From the NCBI GenBank assembly GCA_963854835.1, contig OY978525.1:72122628-72186627 (forward strand): a stretch of DNA of 64,000 bases, in the 5' to 3' direction. Both the position numbers and the translations under genes were made by a program. The stretch comes from Megamerina dolium. Lineage: Eukaryota; Arthropoda; Insecta; Diptera; Megamerinidae. Below the pieces are notes generated by a model that made no database searches, was not told the DNA's origin, and saw only the letters and a program-made list of their open reading frames with translations. Each line of letters opens with the position of its first letter. The first letter of the stretch is position 1. This document shows positions 51,842 through 62,619 of the stretch, piece after piece.

Positions 51842-52275
51842 GGGCTGGCACGCCCATTGAATCTACCAAAGATTCAGCGAGACTGAACCGTATCCTATCC
51901 AAAGACCATTCGAGTGCTTCTTGGATTAGGAAGCAAGTTGGAACTTGGGCGGAAACGGCAGAAGAATCCCTAGAACTACTCATAAACACTCATTTTTCAG
52001 GATGCAATCAATACGAAAGCAGAAGTAGTATGACCGAGTAGTATGCATACCGAAAGGGGAAGTCGACAGAAACGGCTCTCCATGAGGTAGTGCAAACAAT
52101 TAAGGGATTTCTGGACCACAAACAATACACCATGGCTAGCTTCTTGGACATTAGGGTGCATTCAACAATGTTAGCACAGAATCTAACAAACGGGCGTTGA
52201 CAGAAATAGGAGTGGACAACTGTGTTACAGATTGGATTATTTCTATGCTAGTGGCTAGGGTCATAAGTGCTAACA
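51842..52275 (+). pseudogene. LOA linker and RT start, duplicated piece
   Basis: Second copy of 44758-45191 (TPIESTKDSARLNRILSKD, SWIRKQVGTWAETAEESLEL with D-to-V at one residue). No ORF1 or endonuclease because the duplication starts inside the linker. Confidence 0.85.
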
Positions 52276-53264
52276 AGCCATTTTCTGACGTCTTCATACG
52301 AATCGAAGTGTTGTTCGGCGAGCGCGTGACCCATCGACGAAAACAGGGGATAGTCAGAAGGGGCCAGGTCTGGTGAATAAGCGGGATGAGGTACCACCTC
52401 TCAATTGAGTGGTTCCAAGTAGTTTTGGACCACTCGTCAAGCCATTTTCTGACGTCTTCATACGAATCGAAGTGTTGTTCGGCGAGCGCGTGACCCATCG
52501 ACGAAAACAGGTGATAGTCAGAAGGGGCCAGGTCTGGTGAATAAGCGGGATGAGGTAGCACCTTCCAATTGAGTGGTTCCAAGTAGTTTTGGACCAGTTT
52601 TGACGTGTGCGATGGGAAGTTGTCGTGGAGAAAAATCACCTTCTCATGTCTTTGTTCATAGCGAGGCCTTTTTTCACCCAAAGTACGGCGCAATTTCACT
52701 AGTTGTTGGTGGTAGCGGTGAGCATTGACAGTTTCACCAGGTTTCAACAGCCCGTAGTAGATGACACCCTACTGATCCCACCAAACGCACAACATCGTCT
52801 TGCGTCCATAGCGATTTGGTCTTGGAGAAGAAGTTGCTGGTTGGCCGGGATCGACCCACGATTTTTTTCGTCTAGGATTCTCGAAGTATATCCACTTTTC
52901 ATCGCAAGTCACCACAAGATGCAGGTCTAGCATCTTGTCTAGCAAGCAAGCTTTCGCAAGTGTTTTGGCGTCGCTCCATTGTATTGAAATGGCTTGTTGA
53001 GTAACACCTAGCTGTTCGGTAAGTCGTCCTCATCCAAAGAGCCTGCAAATCATGGTCCTCAACTTTTCTGGGTCTATTTTCACGCTTCTTGTCACTCAAG
53101 TCAAAATGGTCTTCTTTCAACCGACGAAACCAATCTCTTCAAGTGGTTACCGATAGCGCACTGTCTCCACAAGCATTCTATGCGACTTAGCAGCAGATGT
53201 CTTCAAATTGAAGCAAAAAAGTAGAACTTCCCGCATATGCTATCTTTCTGGCACGAAACTAAAC
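52275..53264 (-). pseudogene. Mariner transposase relic, copy 2
   Basis: Duplicate of 45191-46180 with the same 164-bp tandem repeat and frameshifts; same residues as far as read. Confidence 0.88.
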
Positions 53265-53463
53265 ATGATTATATGAGGAAAAATGTATGTTGTTTTATAT
53301 ATATACATTGTTATTTATTTAAATAAATTTTTACATTGTATTTGTTTCGCGAATTATTTTCAAAATGAGGTTTCTGAAGGAAATACGTTCACAAAGTAAA
53401 CCGTCTCCTTCGAAGACATAGAAAAATGAACACAGAAGAAATGGGACCAATTACAAAATAATT

Positions 53464-53973
53464 ATAGCAAAAGAATTGCAAAAACCAATTAGAAACAAAT
53501 TTGAAAGGATAAAAATAATTACATAAGTAATAAATGAATTATGGGCAGCTGATTTATTAATTATGACAACTGTTAATGTAAAAATTAATAGAAGATATAA
53601 ATATATGCTTAATGTAATATATAACTTTTTGGAAATTTGCCTTTATAGAGCCTTTAAAAAAAGATGGGAACTGAAACATTTTAACAAAATTATTAAAAAA
53701 GCTGGTTGTGCACCAAAATTACTTCACACATATTCTGGTAAAGAATTTTTAAATAAATATTTTCAGGAAGTTTTAGATAAACATGAGAATAAAATGTATC
53801 AATCATTTGGTGAAAAGAAATCAGCAATTGTAGAAAGATTTAATAGAATAATTAATGAAAAATTGAAACTACAAATAAATACAACAAATACTAATTGTGT
53901 TGATGTAATTGATAAATTATTGTATGAATATAATTTTAAAGACATTCATAGAATAATTGTTATAAGGCCTTGA
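53464..53973 (+). pseudogene. Polinton integrase, copy 2
   Basis: Duplicate of 46380-46889, identical protein including the Tyr at the second catalytic position. Confidence 0.85.
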
Positions 53974-54102
53974 AGTGAATGAAAAAAATGAACAAGAAGT
54001 TGTTAATAGGTTATGTAATCAAAACCATATTTCCGAAGGAAATGGCTCACAAAGTGTACATATTTCCAAAGAAAATGGTTCACAAAGTGAACATATTTCC
54101 GA

Positions 54103-54181
54103 AGTTATTTAGCTCAGTTGGTTAATGGTTGAGTACCATTAACAAGCAATGATTTTGTGGGTTCGAATCCACAAAGAACTT
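54103..54181 (+). tRNA. tRNA-like gene, copy 2
   Basis: Duplicate of 47019-47097 with the same hairpin array before it (54019-54104) and T5 run after it. Identical as read. Confidence 0.65.
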
Positions 54182-54355
54182 TTTGCACGACATGCCCCTA
54201 GAATATTTATACCCTAACATTTTTATAATTATTTTTCATATTTTGCAAAAAAAAGATGTAAATATGTTTGAATAATATACTAGTGGCGTGTGGCGGCACG
54301 CCAATAGATTAATATAAACTACAAATAAAAACTTGGATCAATTGATAAGCGTATT

Positions 54356-54802
54356 TGTTTCAGCGGGGAGCAAGCGGGAATGCCGGTGGGCTTGCTGCGA
54401 TGTGGTGCACTTGCCTGAATGTTGTGTTAGGGGTATGCCTGCGTCTATTGATGTGGTTGTGGTAGTGGTTAATATGAAACACACTGATATGTCACTTTCT
54501 TTTTATTGTTCAACATGCAAGTTGTTTAACACTTTATTAAAAATGATTTAAAATTAAATATATATAGTTATGCACGGGAAGGGAAAATTCGCTCACTGCT
54601 TTAGTACGGAGTTGATCAACAATAATAGCAAAGTAAATAAACAGAAAGTGAATAGCTAAAGTTAAAGAAAAGAGAGTATGGGAGTGAGAGAAAGATAGAA
54701 TGAGAACGAAAAATAGCGGGAGGAAAGAGACTTACACTAGGGTTGCTAGCCCATGCAAACTTTTTACGGGCAGTGCGCGACACATGTCTTCTGGCGTAGA
54801 CA
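54356..54802 (-). repeat. BEL 3' LTR (copy 2)
   Basis: 447 bp, TG...CA ended in minus orientation (TGTCTACGCC to GCTGAAACA). Differs from the 5' LTR at five sites, including the terminal TGTTTC/TGTTGC and CCTGCG/GGCTGCG positions. Confidence 0.93.
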
Positions 54803-54815
54803 TTCCGCCCCCCTT
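54803..54815 (-). promoter_or_regulatory. Polypurine tract of BEL
   Basis: Minus strand AAGGGGGGCGGAA directly before the 3' LTR start TGTCTACG. It primes plus-strand DNA synthesis in LTR elements. Confidence 0.8.
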
Positions 54816-55734
54816 GCAGGGATACTGCAAAAGAGACGGAACCTCCACCCGAGACGAGGGGTTTTGAGGGGAAAAAAATTAAAAGGAGAAGTTAATAAGA
54901 AATCAAAATACAATATTTCATATAACTTCTACTAATCTTAAATGTAATTAAAATTATCTCTAAATATTCATATGCGTATATGTTTGATGATACACCATCA
55001 GGAAAATCGGGAAATTGAAGTGGAAGGTTGACGTTCATACGAGTGAAAAGAGCCCTTTAAGAGGGATGACGCATGTTGATTGTTGAGGATGTTGATTGCA
55101 GATCTCGAAGCGAACGTTGATCGATGACAAATTGCAGCGCGGAACGGATGTTGATTGTTGAAGTGTTGATTGTAGAATGTAGATCAATGTTGATTGGTGT
55201 GTGGATCGGGGTTGGATCACACCAACTCAGGTGAACAGATTCTCAGGGATGGTCGTAGACCAGATCATAGGGTTTGAGAAGTCAACGTAGTTGACAAACC
55301 TCGAGCTCGTAGAGCACTTGCAGCATTAATAATTCCAGTTTGTGTGGATTGCCAGAATATGTACCGCTCGTGACATTTTTTAAACTCAGATAATCTGCAT
55401 GTCTTGGGTTCATGACTCATCTCATGAATATGTAGCAAATAATGTGAAATTAACACATGGGATTATTCATACGCATATACACTATGCCAGTGCATAGTTC
55501 CGTTGAAGCTTCGTAGAAGTTCGGGAATTAACTCGGGCAGTTACAGTGAACTGAACAATGTGAGAGTGGGATGCGTATGATGGTCAGTATCGTTTAGTCT
55601 GACAAAACGTTGCTACATAATACGGGTGTGGCATCAGAGGCTTATATGTTGCTCAAGCCACAATCTTCAAATGGCCTTTTACGTGACAACAATTTTGGGG
55701 GGCCAGTATTAGGCGGGATCGAATGCATTGCAAT
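54816..55734 (-). other. BEL 3' untranslated region (copy 2)
   Basis: Duplicate of 47732-48650; no gene recognised. Confidence 0.6.
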
Positions 55735-58383
55735 TCAAGTACAAGTCCTCTCGTTAACTGAACGAGCCTTTTTTGGGGAGTGATGCGCAAAACTCGATAA
55801 TCCGTTGAATATCGCTGTTTGGGAAGTATTACGTCTGGTAAATACTTTTGACGGGAGTTGTCCTCTTCTTGGATGCGACCTGTAAGATCGATCCTTTGTA
55901 TCTGGGGGGAGCATTGTATTATGGCGAACTTTCCGCTTTGCTCTCGGGTCATGCCGTGCTCTGTGAAGCAGGGAATTATGTTGCTTCCCACAAAGACGGC
56001 ATGAAAACTCACTGTGGCATTTTGCAAGGTTATGCGATGTTGCCAAACAGTTTATGCAAATATTCTGCTGATGCACGAAGAGTATTCTCTCTTCAACCGT
56101 AAGTTTGGAGAACTCTGTGCATTGTCGTAGGGGGTGCATGCCTCTACATAGTGGGCAGCGTATATTTGTGATCGCAGTATTCACCGAAGTAGCAGTTTTC
56201 ATGGTTGATGGGGTGTTATCGGGACATTTCGGATGTTGTCGATTATTTATTTGTGTCCGATGCGTAGTGTTTCGAGCATCGTGAGACAAACAGGGGGATT
56301 TAATTAAACTTATTCCAATATGGAATGAAGGAACTGCTTTATGTAAATGTGATTTCGTGTAACGACCAGTAATTGTCCATCCAAAAACGGTGTTTTGTGC
56401 CATCAAACTTCCAAGAATATCTTTTTTCACTCCTTCGAGTACTAGTGAGGAGTATATATCAGCTCCTAATATTAAATCCACAGGGGAACTTCTGTGTAGA
56501 TTTACATCTGCTAACCGTAAACCAGAGAGCTCTTTACGTAAGTTGGCAGATATCGAATGTGATGGGACTTTTCCCGTAAGTTTCTCTAATACGAAAGTAT
56601 CAACTTTCAATGAAAAACTCGGGTCAATCGGAGATCCGATCACCAATGAACACTTTTTCGTTGGATGTGCCGTAACTACCTTATTCAGGCCGGTGACTTC
56701 AGCTCGAACGTCGCAAACAGGGAGGCGCAACCTGCTACGTAAGCGTTCTGACATGAAGGTCGCTCCGGAGCTTGAGTCGATCAAGGCACGGGCTTTAAAT
56801 GTCTTGTTCTGATGTCGGATATAGATCAATGCTGTTCCAAGGAGCACTGTGGAATCTGCTTTTGTAGATTTTGAGATATTCAAAGCTGTGTTGGGATTCT
56901 TAGTAGTCACAGCTCGCAGCTGGGAGGTGAACGACTGACATGATCCTCCACACGATATTGCAGCGGAAGTTGGCACAGGGGTTACTTCACGATGACTGCT
57001 GTATGAGTTTTCTAGTCTGTGAAGGAGGGAATGATGGCGTTTTCTGCAAAATGAGCACGTGAACAAGCTCTTGCAGTTACTGTAGTCGTGGGAATTAGCG
57101 AGGCAGTTGGTACACAGTTTGTGTTTGTTAACTACGCTGTAGCGTTCATCAACCAATAACTTCAGAAAATCGGGACAATGGCGAAGAGGATGTGACTTTC
57201 GGCACAATGGACAACCGTGATTTACAACTTTAACGTGATACGTGTTAATTCTTCTGGGAGTCGTTGGAGGACTGTTCGATCGCATGGGAGGGTCGAACCG
57301 ACCGGGTTGCCGATTCGATGGCTTGCGGAATTGAATATTCTGTGGTTGGCTGGGTTGCCGGGAACCACTTCTGATATCGGAGACCGATTCCAAGGTCTGA
57401 TACCGCTCTGTTAAAAACGCGTCGAAGTCAGTCCACTTTGGGATTTCGCGCTTATTCTTCAACGACTGTTCCCAAAGACACAGAGTTGTATCGGGAATCT
57501 TTGTGGAACACAAGTATACGATAATTGCATCCCAATGAGAGGCATCAATATTTAACAGCTTCAAGTTTGTGATGCTGTCATTTATAGTGCGTTGCAGTCG
57601 CTTTAAGTTGGGGCCGGTTTCTCGAGTTACCGGCTGGAGAGTGAAAAGGGATTTCAACTGTAAGTTGACCAGAATTCTCTTATTTTCATATCTCTCCTCG
57701 AGATTGTGCCATGCTAGTGCGAAGCCATCATTAGTCAAGGGAGTAGACTGAATGATGCTATGAGCTTCACCTCGGGTTTTCTGTAGCAAGTGGTATAATT
57801 TTTCCACTGGCGACAGACGGGGGTTATTACGGTATAATGCCGTAAACAAGTCACGAAAACTTGGCAACGATACATAATCGCCTGAAAAACATGGGGTGTC
57901 GCATGGAGGCAGCTGAACAGCGGGAAATGAATGTTCATTATTTATTTTCTCAACGGGTGGATTTGGAATTGCCGGAGAAGAGGAAACTGCGGGGGATGCC
58001 ACCTCGAAACTCAGCTCGTGAAGAACAGTCGGAAATGAAGGTTGACGGGGTATGTTTTCAACGAGAGAAGAGGAAATTGCGGGGGGTACCACTTCGGAAC
58101 TCAGCTCGTGAAGATGAGCGTTGATTGCAGAGAGGCACCGGACATACGAGGTGTAACATTTTCTATATATCTCTTTAATTTGGCTAATATCGACATCTTC
58201 AGCGACTTCCTCTGTTAGAACATTGTGATATGCTGTTCTGCAATCACTCCACAGGGACTGGAATTGCTTTTGCTGTGCTTCCAAGACAAATTTTTTATGG
58301 TTTTCCGGGTGGATGGCATGAAAATTGCTATCAAAATCAATAATATCTTCCACGGCAGCTCTGAAGAGATCGTAAGCTGACAT
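55735..58383 (-). CDS. BEL/Pao gag-protease polyprotein, copy 2 (in the complete element)
   Basis: An 882-codon ORF with the same protein as 48651-51299; the one difference noticed in coding DNA (49782/56866) is silent. ATG at 58381-58383. This is the copy with a full leader and 5' LTR, hence the one that could be expressed from the element's own promoter. Gag would form the particle. The protease at residues 510-690 has DSSSGATF where DSGS.ATF is the usual BEL spelling, so self-cleavage is doubtful. The C-terminal zinc-knuckle repeat would add nucleic-acid binding. Long intactness next to 1.1% LTR divergence suggests youth or selection. Confidence 0.9.
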   Translation of the reverse strand: MSAYDLFRAAVEDIIDFDSNFHAIHPENHKKFVLEAQQKQFQSLWSDCRTAYHNVLTEEVAEDVDISQIKEIYRKCYTSYVRCLSAINAHLHELSSEVVPPAISSSLVENIPRQPSFPTVLHELSFEVASPAVSSSPAIPNPPVEKINNEHSFPAVQLPPCDTPCFSGDYVSLPSFRDLFTALYRNNPRLSPVEKLYHLLQKTRGEAHSIIQSTPLTNDGFALAWHNLEERYENKRILVNLQLKSLFTLQPVTRETGPNLKRLQRTINDSITNLKLLNIDASHWDAIIVYLCSTKIPDTTLCLWEQSLKNKREIPKWTDFDAFLTERYQTLESVSDIRSGSRQPSQPQNIQFRKPSNRQPGRFDPPMRSNSPPTTPRRINTYHVKVVNHGCPLCRKSHPLRHCPDFLKLLVDERYSVVNKHKLCTNCLANSHDYSNCKSLFTCSFCRKRHHSLLHRLENSYSSHREVTPVPTSAAISCGGSCQSFTSQLRAVTTKNPNTALNISKSTKADSTVLLGTALIYIRHQNKTFKARALIDSSSGATFMSERLRSRLRLPVCDVRAEVTGLNKVVTAHPTKKCSLVIGSPIDPSFSLKVDTFVLEKLTGKVPSHSISANLRKELSGLRLADVNLHRSSPVDLILGADIYSSLVLEGVKKDILGSLMAQNTVFGWTITGRYTKSHLHKAVPSFHIGISLIKSPCLSHDARNTTHRTQINNRQHPKCPDNTPSTMKTATSVNTAITNIRCPLCRGMHPLRQCTEFSKLTVEERILFVHQQNICINCLATSHNLAKCHSEFSCRLCGKQHNSLLHRARHDPRAKRKVRHNTMLPPDTKDRSYRSHPRRGQLPSKVFTRRNTSQTAIFNGLSSFAHHSPKKARSVNERTCT

Positions 58384-60213
58384 CCTTTTAGCAATTGTAG
58401 AATTCCAGATGTAATACGGGATACAATTTGAAAACGAGAGAGCGAATTACTTGCGAATCTGGAGTTATGTTGCCTGTTCGCACAATTTATCAAAAAATGG
58501 CAAAAATTTGCCCGGAAAGAGATTAATCCGAAAAACGTAGTCTTCCGTAGCCAAATTGAAGGTTATACTAGTGGGATAACTTATGGAAGGTATGACCTTC
58601 AGCTTATTTTAAATTCGTATTCGATTCCGCTGAATTCCGGAATTGACGTAGGGAGATGTAATATAAATTAATTCACAGTCAATAAAATTACTGAATTATA
58701 AAGAGCCGGGGTGATATTTACGTATAGAAAACTATTATCCGATGGGTATAAAAACGTTTGGGAACCACTGTATACTACTTTCTTCAACTTGTACTGTATT
58801 ATCTTGCACAAAGAACTCAATTATTTGATATTCGTCAACACTGTAGCAACTTAGGGTTGAGAGTGACTCTTTTTCACACTGGGTATTTTTCAATAGAAAA
58901 GATAGTGTACAATTGTTATTGCAATTACTTTTCTTTTATAAAAAACAACAGCCAATGCAATTATATTTTGTTGCTATTACATGTATATGCAAAACAAAAA
59001 TTGGGAGATAGAAATTTAGCAACAATATACACTACCGCTATAATTGTGATCAAACGCAGGTATATTAGTCGAGACAAATCAATGCGTTTTATTGTTGCCT
59101 ATGTATGACGAAATACCTTTATTGCTTACTTTTGGGTGTACTTGTTGTTGATGGTTTAGGGATATGCATGAACCACGGTAGGTAGTTGAAATTTAACAAC
59201 AACAAGTAATCGCATGTGCGTTTGTATAATAAGACGGTTGTTTTTGCAAATGCACAAGGCAAAGGTATTGGGAAAAAAATGCAATATGTATGAAATTGTT
59301 ATTGCACTATCAAATATTTTTGAATATTTTAATGTTATTGCCGATATCAATTTTCGTGAGGGAAAAAACAACTTCTATTGGGAAAGTGTAATTGTATTAC
59401 TTATGCTTTGTTCTTCCTTTTACAAAGCAAGAGAATATTGTTGTTATTATTGTCAATAATATTTTTCGTAGAGGGGAATATACGGGGCGATACGACTGAT
59501 ATGATAACACTTGGTGGTTATGTGGTGTTATGTATGAGTAAAATAACCACACAAAATGCAACAACGATATCTCGGAGAGATGCTTTGATGTATCTATATG
59601 ATTTTACTGAGAGATGTGCAAGGGATTAGTAAACAAATTTAATATAGTTATAAAACACCAATATAAACCAAATGGGGGATCATTCAAAGGTGTGCAATGA
59701 TATGTATGTATGAAGTTCGTGTAGTCTCTCTTGAGATCACTTGATATATTTTTTCTTTATCTCTTCTCTTATCAATATGTACTTATGTAAATGGTATGTG
59801 CAATATGTGGGATATGATCTCGGGTATTGTTTTTGCACATATACCAATTAACAACACTTTGAATAATGAGAAGAAGAACATAAGCGGGAAATAAAAACAA
59901 AATAGATCAACCAAAAGTGCGTTTTGCCGTCGGCAAAACAATATCTATGGTATCACAATATATATGGTTTAATTTCTTAATTTTGGAGCTATATGGGAGA
60001 GTTTATTAAGCAAAATGCAATATTTAACTCAGCGAGAGATTCGCTGTAAGTTAGAGGGGAATTAAGCGTGATTTGTTTTCAAGTGTACATACGACGTACT
60101 CATCAACAATGTATCGGGATATGACGGGATATATGTATGTGGGTACATAAAACGCACGGAATGTACGTACCTGGGGTGGCAAGATTTGCTTACCAATCGT
60201 TGCGAGCCTATCC
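58384..60213 (-). other. Long untranslated leader of BEL
   Basis: 1.83 kb between PBS and gag. AT-rich; short open frames do not resemble known proteins. The block 59712-60045 is shared with the leader of BEL no. 1 and holds the 19-nt palindrome. Probably contains packaging/dimerisation signals (inferred). Confidence 0.6.
59921..59939. repeat. Conserved 19-nt palindrome in BEL leader, copy 2
   Basis: GTTTTGCCGTCGGCAAAAC, same as 18890-18908, within a block that otherwise differs at many sites. Confidence 0.85.
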
Positions 60214-60228
60214 GGCTCGAAGGACCAA
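60214..60228 (-). promoter_or_regulatory. BEL primer binding site (tRNA-Tyr type)
   Basis: Minus strand directly after the 5' LTR end (GCAACA): TTGGTCCTTCGAGCC, continuing GGAT. TGGTCCTTCGAGCCGGA is complementary to the 3' end of animal tRNA-Tyr (...TCCGGCTCGAAGGA plus CCA), from knowledge of that tRNA. Confidence 0.8.
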
Positions 60229-60675
60229 TGTTGCAGCGGGGAGCAAGCGGGAATGCCAGTGGGCTTGCTGCGATGTGGTGCACTTGCCTGAATGTTGTGT
60301 TAGGGGTATGGCTGCGTCTATTGATGTGGTTGTGGTAGTGGTTAATATGAAACACACTGATATGTCACTTTCTTTTTATTGTTCAACATGCAAGTTGTTT
60401 AACACTTTATTAAAAATGATTTAAAATTAAATATATATAGTTATGCACGGGAAGGGAAAATTCGCGCACTGCTTTAGTACGGAGTTGATCAACAATAATA
60501 GCAAAGTAAATAAACAGAAAGTGAATAGCTAAAGTTAAAGAAAAGAGAGTATGGGAGTGAGAGAAAGATAGAATGAGAACGAAAAATAGCGGGAGGAAAG
60601 AGACTTACACTAGGGTTGCTAACCCATGCAAACTTTTTACGGGCAGTGCGCGACACATGTCTTCTGGCGTAGACA
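60229..60675 (-). repeat. BEL 5' LTR
   Basis: 447 bp; start TGTCTACGCCAGAAGACATG on the minus strand. It should hold the promoter, although I see no clear TATA box. AAATATATATAGTT near 60425-60440 is AT-rich. Confidence 0.92.
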
Positions 60676-60768
60676 GTATTAGTTTTTTGAACATTCTAAA
60701 AAATAAAATAAATGTGTTAAAATGAAAGCACTGTTTTTGTGTTGGAATTTTTAATCAAAAATATTAAA

Positions 60769-60896
<128 letters not shown>

Positions 60897-61152
60897 TGTG
60901 GGTTGCCAAAATCTTTGCCTTATTGGTAGGCACGCTAGTAGACTAGGGGTACCGCATTAGGTTGATTGTAGAAGCTGTCAAGAGGAAGAAAAGAAAGAAA
61001 GGTTAAGGTTTAACACTCTCGGAATCGACTTTCTTGACAGTATTACCTAAATTTCCAACATAAAATTAACAAAAATTGAATTGAGCCAGTGTTGCCAAAT
61101 GCAAATCAATCAAATCCAGAACGTGATTGCGCAAGCTTCGATATAGTATTAG
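60897..61152. other. Unassigned spacer
   Basis: Contains GCTGTCAAGA...TCTTGACAGT, a loose inverted pair near 60973-61042. No gene recognised. Confidence 0.3.
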
Positions 61153-61278
61153 AGGGCAAACAGCGTTGATTAAATAAATTGTTGCTGTATAAGTGTTGCA
61201 ATTATTATTAACAGAATCCAATTATCGAACGAGGTTAATTCAAATAAAATTAAACGCTCACAAAATAAAAACCTAACA
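61153..61278 (+). repeat. Gypsy 5' LTR, truncated
   Basis: Matches the last about 130 bp of the 3' LTR (AATTATTATTAACAGAATCC, ATTAAACGCTCACAAAATAA). Ends CCTAACA. Confidence 0.88.
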
Positions 61279-61279
61279 A

Positions 61280-61298
61280 TTGATGTCAGAAGTAGGAT
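61280..61298 (+). promoter_or_regulatory. Gypsy primer binding site (tRNA-Leu type)
   Basis: TTGATGTCAGAAGTAGGAT just after the 5' LTR. Close to TGGTGTCAGAAGTGGGAT, the complement of the 3' end of animal tRNA-Leu, with two mismatches. Confidence 0.65.
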
Positions 61299-61299
61299 T

Positions 61300-61787
61300 C
61301 CGTAAAGATTCAGGATTTCACTTCTGACATTGAGCGCTTATGTCATCTTGCGGTCTCTGGTAATTCGAAAGAATTTATCCCGAAAATAAAAATAGAGGCA
61401 TTCATAGATGGTATACGCGACGGAGAGACTAAGCGTGTTATGTCACCAAGGAGTACATATGCGGAAACAATTAGTAGTGCTTTGACGTATGAACCCGTCT
61501 GTTTAATGTGTCGACCAGTGGCACGTGTACGCCAACTAGAGGCAGAAACATCAGATCTGGTTGAAGAAGTATGTCAGGCAGTTAAGTCAGTAGTGCAGCC
61601 CGAAGGAAGAACAACAGTTCGACGCGAAAACAAATTTACTGCTAAGTGCTTTATTTGCGACAAACCAGGACACATGGAGCGTGACTGCCATATACGACGA
61701 AAGCGATCAAGATCGAATTCTCCAGGAAGAAAAAGAAGGAGAATAAGGTGGACATCGATCGCTCCACTAACACAAATCCATCGTTAA
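61300..61787 (+). pseudogene. Gypsy gag fragment with zinc knuckle
   Basis: Open 61440-61787: AETISSALTYEPVCLMCRPV, then CFICDKPGHMERDC (CCHC) and an Arg/Lys-rich tail (RRKRSRSNSPGRKRRRI). Upstream, 61340-61440 reads CHLAVSGNSKEFIPKIKI-like and FIDGIRDGETKRVMSPRSTY, the end of the capsid domain. Most of gag is deleted. Confidence 0.78.
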
Positions 61788-61806
61788 ACCAAATCGAGTC
61801 AGTTCA

Positions 61807-62304
61807 GTGAGGCGTGAACTGACTCCAATAGTAGGTTGCCCTGTCATTCACATTTCACAAATACAGCGTGTGCCAAGCATCTCGACTATTGATGAAAAAT
61901 TGGACAATATGGAGTTCAAGTTAATCCTGGATACTGGTGCATCACATTCTATAATCAAGAGCGATTTGGTAAACAGGTTTGAGCCTTTAATGGGAATAAA
62001 ATTGCGTACAACAACGGGTGAGGATGCACAAATTCTGGGTAAGATAAAGAAACGAGTATCTATTGGAAATTCCACGTGGGAACATGAATTCATTGTGACC
62101 GACATCATCGATGACGTAATAATTGGTGTTGATTTTATGATTGACAACGGATTTACGTTAGATTTAAGTCAAAGGATACTACGCTATGCAAATGTCGAGT
62201 TACCATTGAACATCGGTTACAAGCGGAGTGGAAACATCAAACGAATATCAACGCATGTCAACGCCAAGAGGTTAAAGATGAATGTGGATGATGGGACAGG
62301 GTAG
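61807..62304 (+). pseudogene. Gypsy aspartic protease
   Basis: FKLILDTGASHSIIKSDLVN has the active-site DTGA. TTTGEDAQILGKIKKRVSIG and FIVTDIIDDVIIGVDFMIDN are the flap and the IIGVDF end. The domain itself is open and complete-looking (165 codons) and may have been functional until recently. It follows gag after a stop/frame change at 61787-61806. Confidence 0.85.
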
Positions 62305-62619
62305 TGGTGATGTGGGTAGTGGAAGCAGATAATGAAATACCAAATAAAAACATCATACTTGGTAGGACGCTAGTGGAAATGGCAATGGTACCGGTGCGAA
62401 TATTAAATCCAACTAATCTACAGTTGTGAAGAAAGGAATGGTGATTGGTCATTGCCAGGAAGTTACTGTCGTAGTAGACTGTCAAAAGGGTTCGTAGATA
62501 ATAAGTGGAAGATCAGGAACTGTTAGAGCGGAATTAAAAGCACAGATGGAAGAATGGGCAGGTGTGCTTACCAAAAGAAAAGAAAAGGCTTAACAACTAT
62601 TAGAGAAGTACAAGCAGAA

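Larger units (their letters stand above)
51842..58921 (+). repeat. 7.08-kb direct tandem duplication, copy 2
   Basis: Offset 7084 from copy 1. Starts within the LOA linker (GGGCTGGCACGCCC) and ends in the BEL leader (AATTGTTATTG). Unlike copy 1, it runs on into the rest of the BEL and its 5' LTR. Confidence 0.93.
54356..60675 (-). mobile_element. Complete BEL/Pao-family element, non-autonomous (no pol)
   Basis: 6,320 bp between GTATT at 54351-54355 and GTATT at 60676-60680, a 5-bp target duplication of the size used by BEL elements. Minus-strand order: 5' LTR (60675-60229), PBS, 1.85-kb leader, 882-codon ORF, 0.85-kb 3' region, polypurine tract, 3' LTR (54802-54356). The LTRs differ at 5 of 447 positions. 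There is no room for RT and integrase, so it must be mobilised in trans. BEL no. 1 at 12-19 kb, which has integrase, is a plausible older relative. Confidence 0.92.

Noticed and set aside
58758..59629. Possible accessory genes in the BEL leader (83-116 codons)
   Set aside because: No homology seen, AT-rich, and not kept in the leader of BEL no. 1.
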